Shown here in pieces: positions 1 through 5,376 of a DNA stretch of 7,716 nucleotides. A program made the translations under genes and the position numbers. Positions within the stretch are counted from its first letter, which is position 1. Each line of letters starts with the position of its first letter. The notes under the pieces were generated by a model. The model made no database searches, had not been told where the DNA came from, and worked only from the letters and a program-made list of their open reading frames with translations. The DNA is from Candidatus Peregrinibacteria bacterium (lineage in GTDB: Bacteria > Patescibacteriota > Gracilibacteria > Peribacterales > Peribacteraceae): NCBI GenBank assembly GCA_016215715.1, contig JACRIG010000110.1, positions 1 to 7,716 on the forward strand, in the 5' to 3' direction.

Positions 1-73
1 GGAGAGTCTATCGTTTTTGGTGAGGAATTTCTTTCCTTCTAGCGCTTTTCAAGTGATGTCTGAAAATCATGTA

Positions 74-82
74 ATTATAGCA
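74..82 (-). promoter_or_regulatory. Extended -10 promoter element reading off the left edge
   Basis: On the minus strand this reads TGCTATAAT, a perfect TATAAT preceded by the TGN extension of a sigma70-type promoter. The -35 region is poor, as is common with extended -10 boxes. Transcription would start near position 67 and run towards position 1. The only ATG just downstream (68-70) opens a 20-codon frame that stops at TAG, so the real target gene probably starts outside the window. I see no other gene in positions 1-153. Confidence 0.45.
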
Positions 83-121
83 GAAAAACACGCTTTTTTA
101 CAGCGTTTCGATACACACTAC

Positions 122-156
122 AAAAAGGCCTTTAAACACGCATACAGCTGTGTTTA
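122..156 (-). terminator. Possible weak terminator of the receiver gene
   Basis: TAAACAC (133-139 on the plus strand) pairs with GTGTTTA (150-156) across a 10-nt loop. On the minus strand the hairpin starts at the TAA stop of the response-regulator gene and is followed by AAGGCCTTTTTG, which includes a run of five T. The stem is AT-rich and the T run is offset by several bases, so termination would be inefficient. It separates the receiver gene from the promoter at 74-82. Confidence 0.35.
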
Positions 157-543
157 GGCGCCCGGCCTCTTGATGAGTCTCTCGACCATCTCCACAAGAG
201 ACTTGATGGTCATGTCTTTCTTCACGAAATAATCGTCCGCGCCGAGTTCCCGCGCCTGCAGTTTTGATTTTTCATCCCCGAAGTTGCTGAGCACGATGAT
301 CGGAAAGGGCCGGGTGGCCGGCGGGAATTTTTCCAGCACCTGGAAGCCGTCCATTTTCGGCATGTGGATATCGAGGACGGCGATTTCCGGCGGACGGGCC
401 TGGAGCTCTGCCAGCGCCTGTTCCCCGTCTTCCGCCGTGCGGATGGAGTACCCCGCGACGGAGAACTTCTTGAGGTAGAGGTTGCGGAGTACCGCATCAT
501 CCTCAGCAATGAGAATATCTGCCTTTGACATCGCGGGGATCAT
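154..543 (-). CDS. Stand-alone CheY-like response regulator receiver protein
   Basis: This is a single phosphoacceptor receiver domain of 129 aa with no output domain. The acidic pocket is E14-D15-D16 (LIAEDD), the phosphorylated aspartate is D58 in LDIHMPKMDG, the switch Ser/Thr position is S86 in IIVLSNFG, and the conserved lysine is K108 in DDYFVKKD. All active-site residues are present, so it should accept phosphate from a histidine kinase, acting in the cytosol by protein-protein contact. No kinase is in the window. Two starts are possible: ATG at 543, preceded by AGGCGGGT, the only sequence in this window resembling a ribosome binding site, or ATG at 531, which gives the more typical N-terminus MSKADILIAEDD. 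It stops at TAA and is divergent from the cysteine-rich gene at 650. The family is certain; the signalling pathway is unknown. Confidence 0.93.
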   Translation of the reverse strand: MIPAMSKADILIAEDDAVLRNLYLKKFSVAGYSIRTAEDGEQALAELQARPPEIAVLDIHMPKMDGFQVLEKFPPATRPFPIIVLSNFGDEKSKLQARELGADDYFVKKDMTIKSLVEMVERLIKRPGA

Positions 544-628
544 ACCCGCCTACCGCGGCTTTTGTAGATATTACAAAACGCTTCCTTTTATCAGGCAAGT
601 GCAATCATCTGATCAGAAACGAAAATTG

Positions 629-637
629 TGGTACAAT
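629..637 (+). promoter_or_regulatory. Extended -10 promoter of the large cysteine-rich gene
   Basis: TGGTACAAT is an extended -10 box (TGN plus five of six TATAAT bases). The ATG of the downstream gene is at 650, so a transcript starting about seven bases after the box would have a leader of only about 5-7 nt. No Shine-Dalgarno sequence lies in between (GATAGATTTCT precedes the ATG). This fits leaderless or nearly leaderless translation. No convincing -35 was found. Confidence 0.55.
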
Positions 638-649
638 AGATAGATTTCT

Positions 650-2353
650 ATGAAGACAAACAACCTGACACGTGTAGCGACGGGCGCGGCGATGCTCACG
701 ATGGGGATCGTCCTCGTCTGGGGGATGCAACGGACCCTCGCCGTCGAATGCGCGGGAAAACCCTACGGCTATCCGGGTTGTCCGCTCCGCACACAGGAAG
801 CGGTCAAAAATCCTCCGGCAACCTGCGGCAACGGCATTCTGGACAACGAAGAAGAGTGTGACTTTGGAAAATCTAAGAACGGCTTAAGCAACTGCACGGC
901 GTCTTGTACGCTCCTGTACTGCGGGGACGGCATTGTCTCGCGTGGGGCAGGGGAAGACTGCGAGCCGGAGTATCAGGAGACGTACGTCACGAACACTGAT
1001 ACCGGAGAACTCGAAATCGAACGCCGCTATCTGCAGCCTGCCTGCGGCAGCGTCTGCACGGTGCCGATCTGCGATACGACGGGCACCTGCACCGGCGGAT
1101 GCAAGCGCAAGTTCCTGCCGGCATGTGTCACGGATTCGTCCGGTCAGACACAGGCTTCCGCTCCCGCCTCGGCAACGCAGACTAGCGCCGCCGTCCAGCA
1201 TGCCGCCGCTCCCGCCGCGCCGAAATGTGGTGACAGTATTCTCCAGCCGGGTGAGGAATGCGACGACGGCAACACCGTGAACACCGACAGTTGCACCAAT
1301 AACTGCCGACTCGCGATCTGCGGCGATGCCGTTATCCAGCCATGGGAACAGTGCGACGACGGCAATGAGGTGAACGATGACCTCTGCAGCAACGCATGCA
1401 AGCTCGCTTCCTGCGGCGACGGCGTCGTCCAGACCGGAGAAGCATGTGATGACGGTAATCAGGTGAATGATGACATCTGCAGCAATGCGTGTAAGAAACC
1501 GAGCTGCGGCGATGGCGTCGTTCAGACAGGTGAAGAGTGCGATGACGCGAATGACGTTGATGCCGATGGCTGCACTGCCAGCTGCAAGAAACCGGCCTGC
1601 GGCGACGGCGTCCTGCAGACGGGGGAAGAATGCGACGACGGGAATCAGATCCATGACGATGCGTGCTCGGTGAGCTGCAAGAAACCGGCCTGCGGCGACG
1701 GTATTCTGCACGAAGGCGAACAATGCGACGACGGGAACCGGACGCCGGGTGACGGCTGCAGCGAAACGTGCAAACTTCCTGTCTGTGCCAACGGAGTCCT
1801 TGAAACCGGAGAAGAGTGCGACGACGGAAACCGCATCGACGGCGATGCCTGTACCAACGTGTGCAGGAAACCGCGCTGTGGCGATGCCCGTCTGAATGCG
1901 GGCGAGGAGTGTGACGACGGGAATCAGGTGAATGAGGATGCCTGCACGAATTCCTGCCGGATGATGCGCTGCGGCGACGGTATCCTGCAGACGGACGAAG
2001 AGTGTGACGATGGCCGCGACAATTCAAACAGCAAGCCGGATGCATGCCGCAAGAGTTGCAGCCTTGCGCGTTGCGGAGACAACATTATCGATACCGGTGA
2101 AGAGTGTGATGGCGGTGAGGCCTGTTCCGCGCAGTGCAAGGTGAGTCACGCTGCAGCCGGCACGGCGACACTTCTGCCCGGCTCAACAGTTATTCTCCTC
2201 GGCGGCCTCGGCGGCCTCGGCATCATCGGAGCCGCCATCTACCTGCTACATGGCAGGATGGGGAAGATGCTGAAGAAATCCGTCAGGAAGGGCATTGCCT
2301 CGATCGACGATATTCCGCTGGATGAGATAGAAATGCCGTGGCACAGATGGTGA
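650..2353 (+). CDS. Membrane-anchored surface protein with DUF4215-type cysteine-rich repeats
   Basis: A 567-aa exported protein. Residues 8-31 form a signal peptide or anchor with possible cleavage after TLA. Residues 59-160 hold two degenerate cysteine modules ([15 protein letters not shown] and CGDGIVSRG) and extra cysteine pairs. Residues 161-191 are an Ala/Ser/Thr/Pro-rich linker. Residues 193-496 are ten consecutive modules of the form [28 protein letters not shown], the DUF4215 / Myxococcus cysteine-rich repeat signature. Residues 512-533 are a Gly/Leu/Ile-rich transmembrane helix, followed by [13 protein letters not shown] and an acidic tail ending in MPWHRW, predicted to be cytoplasmic. 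Four cysteines per module suggest two disulfides each, giving a stiff extracellular stalk. Adhesion or sensing would be guesses; no catalytic domain is visible. It is probably transcribed from the extended -10 at 629-637, stands alone, and is convergent with tsf. Confidence 0.9.
   Translation: MKTNNLTRVATGAAMLTMGIVLVWGMQRTLAVECAGKPYGYPGCPLRTQEAVKNPPATCGNGILDNEEECDFGKSKNGLSNCTASCTLLYCGDGIVSRGAGEDCEPEYQETYVTNTDTGELEIERRYLQPACGSVCTVPICDTTGTCTGGCKRKFLPACVTDSSGQTQASAPASATQTSAAVQHAAAPAAPKCGDSILQPGEECDDGNTVNTDSCTNNCRLAICGDAVIQPWEQCDDGNEVNDDLCSNACKLASCGDGVVQTGEACDDGNQVNDDICSNACKKPSCGDGVVQTGEECDDANDVDADGCTASCKKPACGDGVLQTGEECDDGNQIHDDACSVSCKKPACGDGILHEGEQCDDGNRTPGDGCSETCKLPVCANGVLETGEECDDGNRIDGDACTNVCRKPRCGDARLNAGEECDDGNQVNEDACTNSCRMMRCGDGILQTDEECDDGRDNSNSKPDACRKSCSLARCGDNIIDTGEECDGGEACSAQCKVSHAAAGTATLLPGSTVILLGGLGGLGIIGAAIYLLHGRMGKMLKKSVRKGIASIDDIPLDEIEMPWHRW
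1226..2137 (+). repeat. Tandem 93-bp coding repeats (cysteine-rich modules)
   Basis: Eight units of exactly 93 bp (31 codons) start at 1226, 1319, 1412, 1505, 1598, 1691, 1784 and 1877. A 102-bp unit follows at 1970 and a shortened one at 2072. Each begins with a cysteine codon and encodes CGDG...GEECDDGN...C...C. The units differ at many positions, most strongly before the third cysteine, so this is an old protein-level array and not a fresh DNA expansion. The second and third units share the most (NDDxCSNACK). Confidence 0.9.
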
Positions 2354-2364
2354 ACATCGTTGCG

Positions 2365-2438
2365 CGTTTCTCGTTGATTCGTTGCTCGAACGAAAGCATC
2401 TAAAAGCGAGCAACGAGAAACGAGTCAACGAATCAACG
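2365..2438. repeat. Modular inverted repeat between convergent genes
   Basis: The gap between the cysteine-rich gene and tsf is built from short words that recur as reverse complements in a different order. CGTTTCTCGTTG (2365-2376) matches CAACGAGAAACG (2411-2422). CGTTGATTCGTTG (2372-2384) matches CAACGAATCAACG (2426-2438). TCGTTGCTCG (2379-2388) matches CGAGCAACGA (2407-2416) around an 18-nt loop. All matches are exact. Several alternative hairpins are therefore possible, on either strand. Its place between two convergent stop codons suggests a bidirectional terminator, though there is no T tract; a small mobile or REP-like repeat is the alternative. Confidence 0.75.
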
Positions 2439-2443
2439 GTGCG

Positions 2444-3220
2444 TCAGGAGATCGATATTCTGATATACGCCGTCACTTTTGCGGAACCGAGATACTTCCC
2501 GACCGTCATCGAGTTATCTTTTACAAAGGGTTGGGTCAGGAGCGAACTTTCTTCGCGGAACTTCTTCTCTTTGCCGATCATGATCTTGTCCATGATCGCC
2601 GCCGGCTTTCCTTCTTTGGCCAGCTGCTCGCGCCAGATGTCTTTCTCTTTTTCGACGAGTGAGGCGTCGACGTCTTCGGGTGCGACGTAGAGCGGGTTCA
2701 TCGCTGCCGCGTGCATCGCGGCGTCGCGTGCCTGTTCAGCCGTACCGCCGGTGAGCCCGATGATGACGCCGATTTTTGCGTTGCTGTGGACGTACGTTCC
2801 GGGAATATCGGCTTCGATGCGGTGCATCTCTCCGACCGTGATATTCTCCCCCAATTTCTGGACGAGTTCCGGGACTTTCTCACCGGCGATTTTTTCTGCC
2901 GCCGCCTGTCCGTCCTTCAGAAGTGTTTCAGCAAGAGCCGTTCCGGCTGCCTGGAACGCACTGTCACGCGCGACGAAGTCCGTCTCACACCGCAGCATCA
3001 CGAGAGCCGCGACTCTTCCGCTTTCCTTCAGGAAAACGAGCCCCTCGGATTGGTCGCGCGCCGCCTTCTTTGCAGCCTGCGAAATTCCGCGCTTGCGCAG
3101 TATTTCGATTGCCTTCTCTTCATCACCTCCCGCCGCTTCCAGAGCTTCCTTACACGCGAGAATGGAGACGCCCGTGCGGGCGCGAAGTGAGGCGATTGCC
3201 TGAGCGGAGACGGGGGACAT
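2444..3220 (-). CDS. tsf: Translation elongation factor Ts
   Basis: EF-Ts, the cytosolic nucleotide exchange factor that releases GDP from EF-Tu. The 258-aa length is normal for a bacterial EF-Ts. Residues 1-50 are the UBA-like N-terminal domain (LRARTGVSILACKEAL, then GGDEEKAIEILRKRG). The family signature CETDFVAR lies at 78-85. The core continues with GTYVHSNAKIGVII (141-154) and MHAAAMNPLYV (169-179), and the C-terminal module has LLTQPFVKDNSMTVGKYL (227-244). The TGVSI...ILRKRG variant resembles CPR versions, as I recall them. It lies 54 bp downstream of rpsB on the same strand, the standard order. The ATG at 3220 is the only start fitting the family N-terminus and has no Shine-Dalgarno (CCCCCCATCATT precedes it). 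It ends on TGA inside normal family length, which argues that TGA is a true stop in this genome. Confidence 0.97.
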   Translation of the reverse strand: MSPVSAQAIASLRARTGVSILACKEALEAAGGDEEKAIEILRKRGISQAAKKAARDQSEGLVFLKESGRVAALVMLRCETDFVARDSAFQAAGTALAETLLKDGQAAAEKIAGEKVPELVQKLGENITVGEMHRIEADIPGTYVHSNAKIGVIIGLTGGTAEQARDAAMHAAAMNPLYVAPEDVDASLVEKEKDIWREQLAKEGKPAAIMDKIMIGKEKKFREESSLLTQPFVKDNSMTVGKYLGSAKVTAYIRISIS

Positions 3221-3274
3221 AATGATGGGGGGTTAGGGCTGGGGCAGGGGCCAGGAACTGTGAATTGCAGAACA

Positions 3275-3982
3275 CTATGCCGGGACTTTTTCTTCATCGG
3301 CCCGCGGTTTGATGTTCATCAGAGCTTCTTTGATTGTCGTGATAATGAGCGTGAGTGATTTCACAGCGTCGTCGTTGGCCGGGATGCAGACGGTAAATTC
3401 ATCAGGGTCGGCGTTGCTGTCGCAGATGCCGAAGACCGGTATGCCGAGTTTCTTGGCCTCGAGCACTGCGACGTGGTCGCGGATGGCATCGACGATGAAG
3501 ACCGCATGCGGCAGGCCCGTCATTCCGGCGACGCCCGAGAGGGCGACGTCGAGCTTCGCGAGTTTTTTGCGCAGGTCCAGCTGCTCCTTCTTCGTGTACT
3601 TCTCGACTTCGCCGGTCTGGAAGGACCTGCGCAGATCCAGATAGTACTGGAGGCGCTTCTTGAGCGTCGGCCAGTTGGTGAGGAGCCCGGGGATCCACTT
3701 TTTGGTGACGAGCGGCTGATGAAGAACCTTTCCCATCTCTTCGACGAGCGGGATGCCCTGCTGCTTGGTCGACACGAGGAGGATCACTTTTCCCTCGGCC
3801 TGCAGTTTCTTCATCTCTTCGCAGACGCGTTCGAGATGTGTGCGTGTCTGGGCGAGATCGAAGATGTGAATGCCGCGACGGACGCCGAAGATGTATTCGG
3901 CCATTTTCGGATTCCATTTCGCCTGCGGATGACCGAAGTGACACGCGGCCGCGAGCAGTTGCTGTTCGGTGGGGAGAGACAT
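3275..3982 (-). CDS. rpsB: 30S ribosomal protein S2
   Basis: Ribosomal protein S2, part of the small-subunit head-body junction, which helps bring S1 to the ribosome in bacteria that have it. The 235-aa protein shows the N-terminal signature HFGHPQAKWNPKMAEYIFGVRRGIHIFDL (residues 15-43), the coiled-coil insertion around 105-145, LPHAVFIVDAIRDHVAVLEA (157-176), and the C-terminal LGIPVFGICDSNADPDE then IPANDDAVKSL (179-210). I chose the ATG at 3982 because the S2 homology starts there. The frame stays open to 4132, but that stretch runs into a REP-like repeat and encodes no S2-like sequence. No Shine-Dalgarno is seen; the leader is pyrimidine-rich (TTCTTCTTTCTCC). It is followed by tsf. I could not find a convincing promoter in the upstream 140 bp, apart from a weak CATAGT on the minus strand. 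Confidence 0.97.
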   Translation of the reverse strand: MSLPTEQQLLAAACHFGHPQAKWNPKMAEYIFGVRRGIHIFDLAQTRTHLERVCEEMKKLQAEGKVILLVSTKQQGIPLVEEMGKVLHQPLVTKKWIPGLLTNWPTLKKRLQYYLDLRRSFQTGEVEKYTKKEQLDLRKKLAKLDVALSGVAGMTGLPHAVFIVDAIRDHVAVLEAKKLGIPVFGICDSNADPDEFTVCIPANDDAVKSLTLIITTIKEALMNIKPRADEEKVPA

Positions 3983-4119
3983 GAAGAAGTGGAGAAAGAA
4001 GAATGAAACAAAATTTTCAGGAGCAGGCACTTGTCTGCATGGACTATGCGATGGAGAGATCCTTGGGGGCTGACTGCCGGCGTCTTTTCGCCTGATGCGG
4101 AGGATTCCGGTAGCGGGGA

Positions 4120-4142
4120 CACCCTTCGACAAGCTCAGGGTG
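4120..4142. repeat. REP-like palindromic repeat, copy 1
   Basis: CACCCT (4120-4125) and AGGGTG (4137-4142) form a six-base stem around TCGACAAGCTC. The core CCTTCGACAAGCTCAGG is shared with a second copy at 6660-6681, where 20 of 22 bases are identical. Motifs of this kind are widespread dispersed repeats in several bacterial groups. This copy lies in the 337-bp gap between the start of rpsB and the promoter of the small gene at 4320. No gene is supported in that gap. Confidence 0.7.
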
Positions 4143-4204
4143 ACCGCGCGACGCGGTCAGGACCGCAGCGATCGGTCGGTAGTGGGCTCCCGCCGAAGCA
4201 GGAG
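4142..4204. repeat. Cluster of three short hairpins next to the REP-like repeat
   Basis: Three hairpins follow one another: GACCGCG/CGCGGTC (4142-4148 and 4152-4158, 3-nt loop), GACCG/CGGTC (4161-4165 and 4173-4177), and CTCCCGC/GCAGGAG (4187-4193 and 4198-4204, CGAA loop, one mismatch). With the REP-like unit they form a composite of about 85 bp, GC-rich and non-coding. It looks like a compound REP/BIME-type element or a decayed miniature mobile element. A regulatory role for rpsB cannot be excluded. Confidence 0.5.
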
Positions 4205-4273
4205 TAGGAACTTTATACAGATGGTAACGCTCTATGGCAAGGAAAGATCATCGGAGGCAAAATGGAGGACGAT

Positions 4274-4301
4274 TTGACATGAGAAAAGGGGATTGTACAT
4301 T
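4274..4301 (+). promoter_or_regulatory. Sigma70-type promoter of the small membrane-protein gene
   Basis: A perfect -35 TTGACA (4274-4279) is followed after 16 bp by TACATT (4296-4301), four of six bases of the -10 consensus. Transcription would begin near 4308, about 12 nt before the ATG at 4320. This decides the start: an in-frame TTG at 4293 would lie inside the promoter, upstream of the transcript. Confidence 0.5.
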
Positions 4302-4319
4302 GCTCCTATCCCCAATTCT

Positions 4320-4646
4320 ATGAAACCGAAATCGTGGCCACTTGATGCAGATACCCACGTCTGGCTATTGAACAAAGATGATAAAGCGAAGCTCGAAGCT
4401 GCGTACGGGGAATACATGGCAAGGCAAAGAGAGGAGTCGAAGGCGGCGTGGGACACGTCGGGTGTTACGCTTGAGAAGCTGGCAGCGAAAGTAAAGTACG
4501 GCATTACTGTGACTATTCTTTCGGCCGTTGGTTTAGCGGGTGGCATTGGTGCGGCTGATGCGTCGGGAATTTTCCATTCGACTCATCCTGTGAAGCTTGC
4601 CAATGCAGGAGGCGAGCCGCAGACGCGCGCTGGTCCGGCACAATAG
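4320..4646 (+). CDS. Small hypothetical protein with one predicted transmembrane segment
   Basis: I do not recognise this 108-aa protein. The first 55 residues are hydrophilic and charged (NKDDKAKLEAAYGEYMARQREESKAAW) and probably helical. Residues about 60-80 (KYGITVTILSAVGLAGGIGAA) are hydrophobic and could be one membrane helix. The last 25 residues are Gly/Pro/Ala-rich and end in TRAGPAQ. The shape suggests a single-pass protein with its N-terminus in the cytosol. The start at 4320 is preferred because a TTGACA-16-TACATT promoter lies just upstream. There is no Shine-Dalgarno. Ordinary codon use and an intact frame support coding, but without homology a chance frame cannot be fully excluded. 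Confidence 0.55.
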   Translation: MKPKSWPLDADTHVWLLNKDDKAKLEAAYGEYMARQREESKAAWDTSGVTLEKLAAKVKYGITVTILSAVGLAGGIGAADASGIFHSTHPVKLANAGGEPQTRAGPAQ

Positions 4647-4703
4647 TTGTAAGCGCTGACCTCACAAAATAGAGATCGGGGCACGATCGGGATTACTCAA
4701 AGA

Positions 4704-4732
4704 GGGGGGGCGTTCTGCCCCCATATAGAACG
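4704..4732 (+). promoter_or_regulatory. Two mutually exclusive hairpins upstream of the TrpR-like gene
   Basis: GGGGGC (4706-4711) pairs with GCCCCC (4717-4722) around GTTCT. Alternatively, CGTTCT (4711-4716) pairs with AGAACG (4727-4732) around a 10-nt loop. The two stems share bases and cannot coexist in one RNA. No T tract follows, so this is not a classical terminator. A TAAAAT box (4733-4738) right after it could be a -10 element, in which case the hairpins would not be transcribed with the downstream gene. Confidence 0.35.
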
Positions 4733-4762
4733 TAAAATGTGGCTTCCCGTAGAGGCGTACAG

Positions 4763-4796
4763 ACTACCGGCCATTCGTGCACGAATGGCCGGTAGT
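4763..4796. promoter_or_regulatory. Perfect 34-bp palindrome before the TrpR-like gene (possible operator)
   Basis: The left arm ACTACCGGCCATTCGTG (4763-4779) is followed directly by its exact reverse complement (4780-4796), centred on GTGCAC, with no mismatch. It lies 33 bp upstream of the preferred start of the TrpR-superfamily gene at 4830. A dimeric repressor could bind it, and autoregulation is the obvious guess. In RNA it would make a very stable hairpin. No T tract follows, so it is not a standard intrinsic terminator. It is not a copy of the REP-like repeat elsewhere in the window. Confidence 0.6.
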
Positions 4797-4829
4797 GCAT
4801 TGCAGAAAGTGATCGTTCAGAATCGTGAC

Positions 4830-5240
4830 ATGCCGAAAGTTGATTATCGTCGCTACTCACCCGCGCACCGCCAGCACTGTTACGATCTTCTTATCGGTAC
4901 GCTTGCAGCATTCGGTCTTCCGGAAAAAGGTCGCACGTTTCTTCAGGATTTGCTTACAGAGAGTGAAGTGACCATGTTCGCAAGACGTATAGAGATTGCA
5001 CGGCGATTGCTGCGCGGTTTATGGTTTGAAGAAATCATGCTCGAACTCCATGTCGGTCGCCGAACGGTCGCCGCCGTCGACCGCTGGCTCGACGGCAAGC
5101 TTCACGGTTATCGTGCCGAACTCTGTCCTGCAGGCCGTCGCGGAGGCGCACCGGTTCTTTCGTACACATTTGAATCACTCCGCAAAAAATATCCTGCACA
5201 TTTTCTGCTGATTAATATTTTACTTGAAAATTCGAAATAA
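4830..5240 (+). CDS. TrpR-superfamily (YerC/YecD-like) DNA-binding regulator
   Basis: A 136-aa all-helical protein of the Trp repressor superfamily. The family segment runs from LLTESEVTMFARRIEIARRL (residues 41-60) into a helix-turn-helix at about 63-88 (GLWFEEIMLELHVGRRTVAAVDRWL), matching the LLT-E...R..I...LL-G...I...L-V...T layout of TrpR and YerC. Such proteins bind DNA as dimers. The residues around 98-106 (LCPAGRRGG) and the C-terminal helix (SYTFESLRKKYPAHFLLINILL) extend beyond the minimal domain. Whether it binds tryptophan cannot be told; no trp genes are nearby. The frame is open from an ATG at 4737, but that extension is encoded through the 34-bp palindrome and does not resemble the family, so I start at the ATG at 4830 (MPKVDYRRYSP). 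No Shine-Dalgarno is visible. It is convergent with the next gene. Confidence 0.82.
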   Translation: MPKVDYRRYSPAHRQHCYDLLIGTLAAFGLPEKGRTFLQDLLTESEVTMFARRIEIARRLLRGLWFEEIMLELHVGRRTVAAVDRWLDGKLHGYRAELCPAGRRGGAPVLSYTFESLRKKYPAHFLLINILLENSK

Positions 5241-5253
5241 TTTCCGACACAAC

Positions 5254-5279
5254 AAAAAACCCCGCCGCGCGGCGGGGTT
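5254..5279 (-). terminator. Strong Rho-independent terminator of the second cysteine-rich gene
   Basis: AACCCCGCCGC and its exact reverse complement form a 22-bp palindrome (5258-5279). On the minus strand the GC-rich stem is followed directly by six T (5254-5259), a classical intrinsic terminator. It lies 22 bp after the second TGA (5302-5304) of the cysteine-rich gene and about 100 bp after its first TGA (5377-5379). On the plus strand it lies 17 bp after the TrpR-like stop but has only TT after the stem, so it is weaker in that direction. Confidence 0.85.
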
Positions 5280-5301
5280 GAAAAACTTTTCTGATGAACA
5301 A

Positions 5302-5376
5302 TCAGAACGGACAGTCGATCATGCAGGTTGCGTTCGTCTCACCCGCATCGCAGATCAGATTGCCACAGGCCGGCAG
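5302..5376 (-). pseudogene. In-frame continuation of the cysteine-rich gene past a TGA stop
   Basis: Directly after the TGA at 5377-5379, in the same frame, 24 codons encode LPACGNLICDAGETNATC then MIDCPF, ending in a second TGA (5302-5304). The motif CG(D/N)xxCDAGETNxxCxxDC is identical in spacing to the last motif of the main protein (CGDAVCDAGETNMSCPMDC, residues 347-365). The terminator sits right after the second stop. The original gene therefore almost certainly ended here, and the first TGA is either a nonsense mutation, a sequencing or population variant, or a readthrough site (context UGA-C). Confidence 0.75.

Noticed and set aside
68..70. A gene starting at this minus-strand ATG, four bases after the TATAAT box
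   Set aside because: The frame closes after 20 codons at TAG and the ATG is too close to the -10 box to be transcribed.
884..1723. A 279-codon open frame on the minus strand inside the cysteine-rich gene
   Set aside because: It is antisense to the repeat array; its own sequence is just the repeating shadow of the GC-rich 93-bp units and has no signal peptide or domain of its own.
1226..2137. Regularly spaced repeats as a possible CRISPR array
   Set aside because: The 93-bp period is in frame and encodes conserved cysteine modules; there are no identical direct repeats separated by unique spacers and no cas genes.
3983..4132. A 50-residue N-terminal extension of ribosomal protein S2
   Set aside because: It is unlike any S2 N-terminus, runs into the REP-like repeat at 4120, and the S2 homology begins exactly at the ATG at 3982.
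4221..4277. An 18-codon peptide starting at ATG 4221, possible leader peptide
   Set aside because: There is no promoter or ribosome binding site at a sensible distance and no regulatory codon run; its end overlaps the promoter at 4274.
4737..4829. An N-terminal extension of the TrpR-like protein
   Set aside because: The frame crosses the 34-bp palindrome and does not resemble the family; the ATG at 4830 gives a normal N-terminus.
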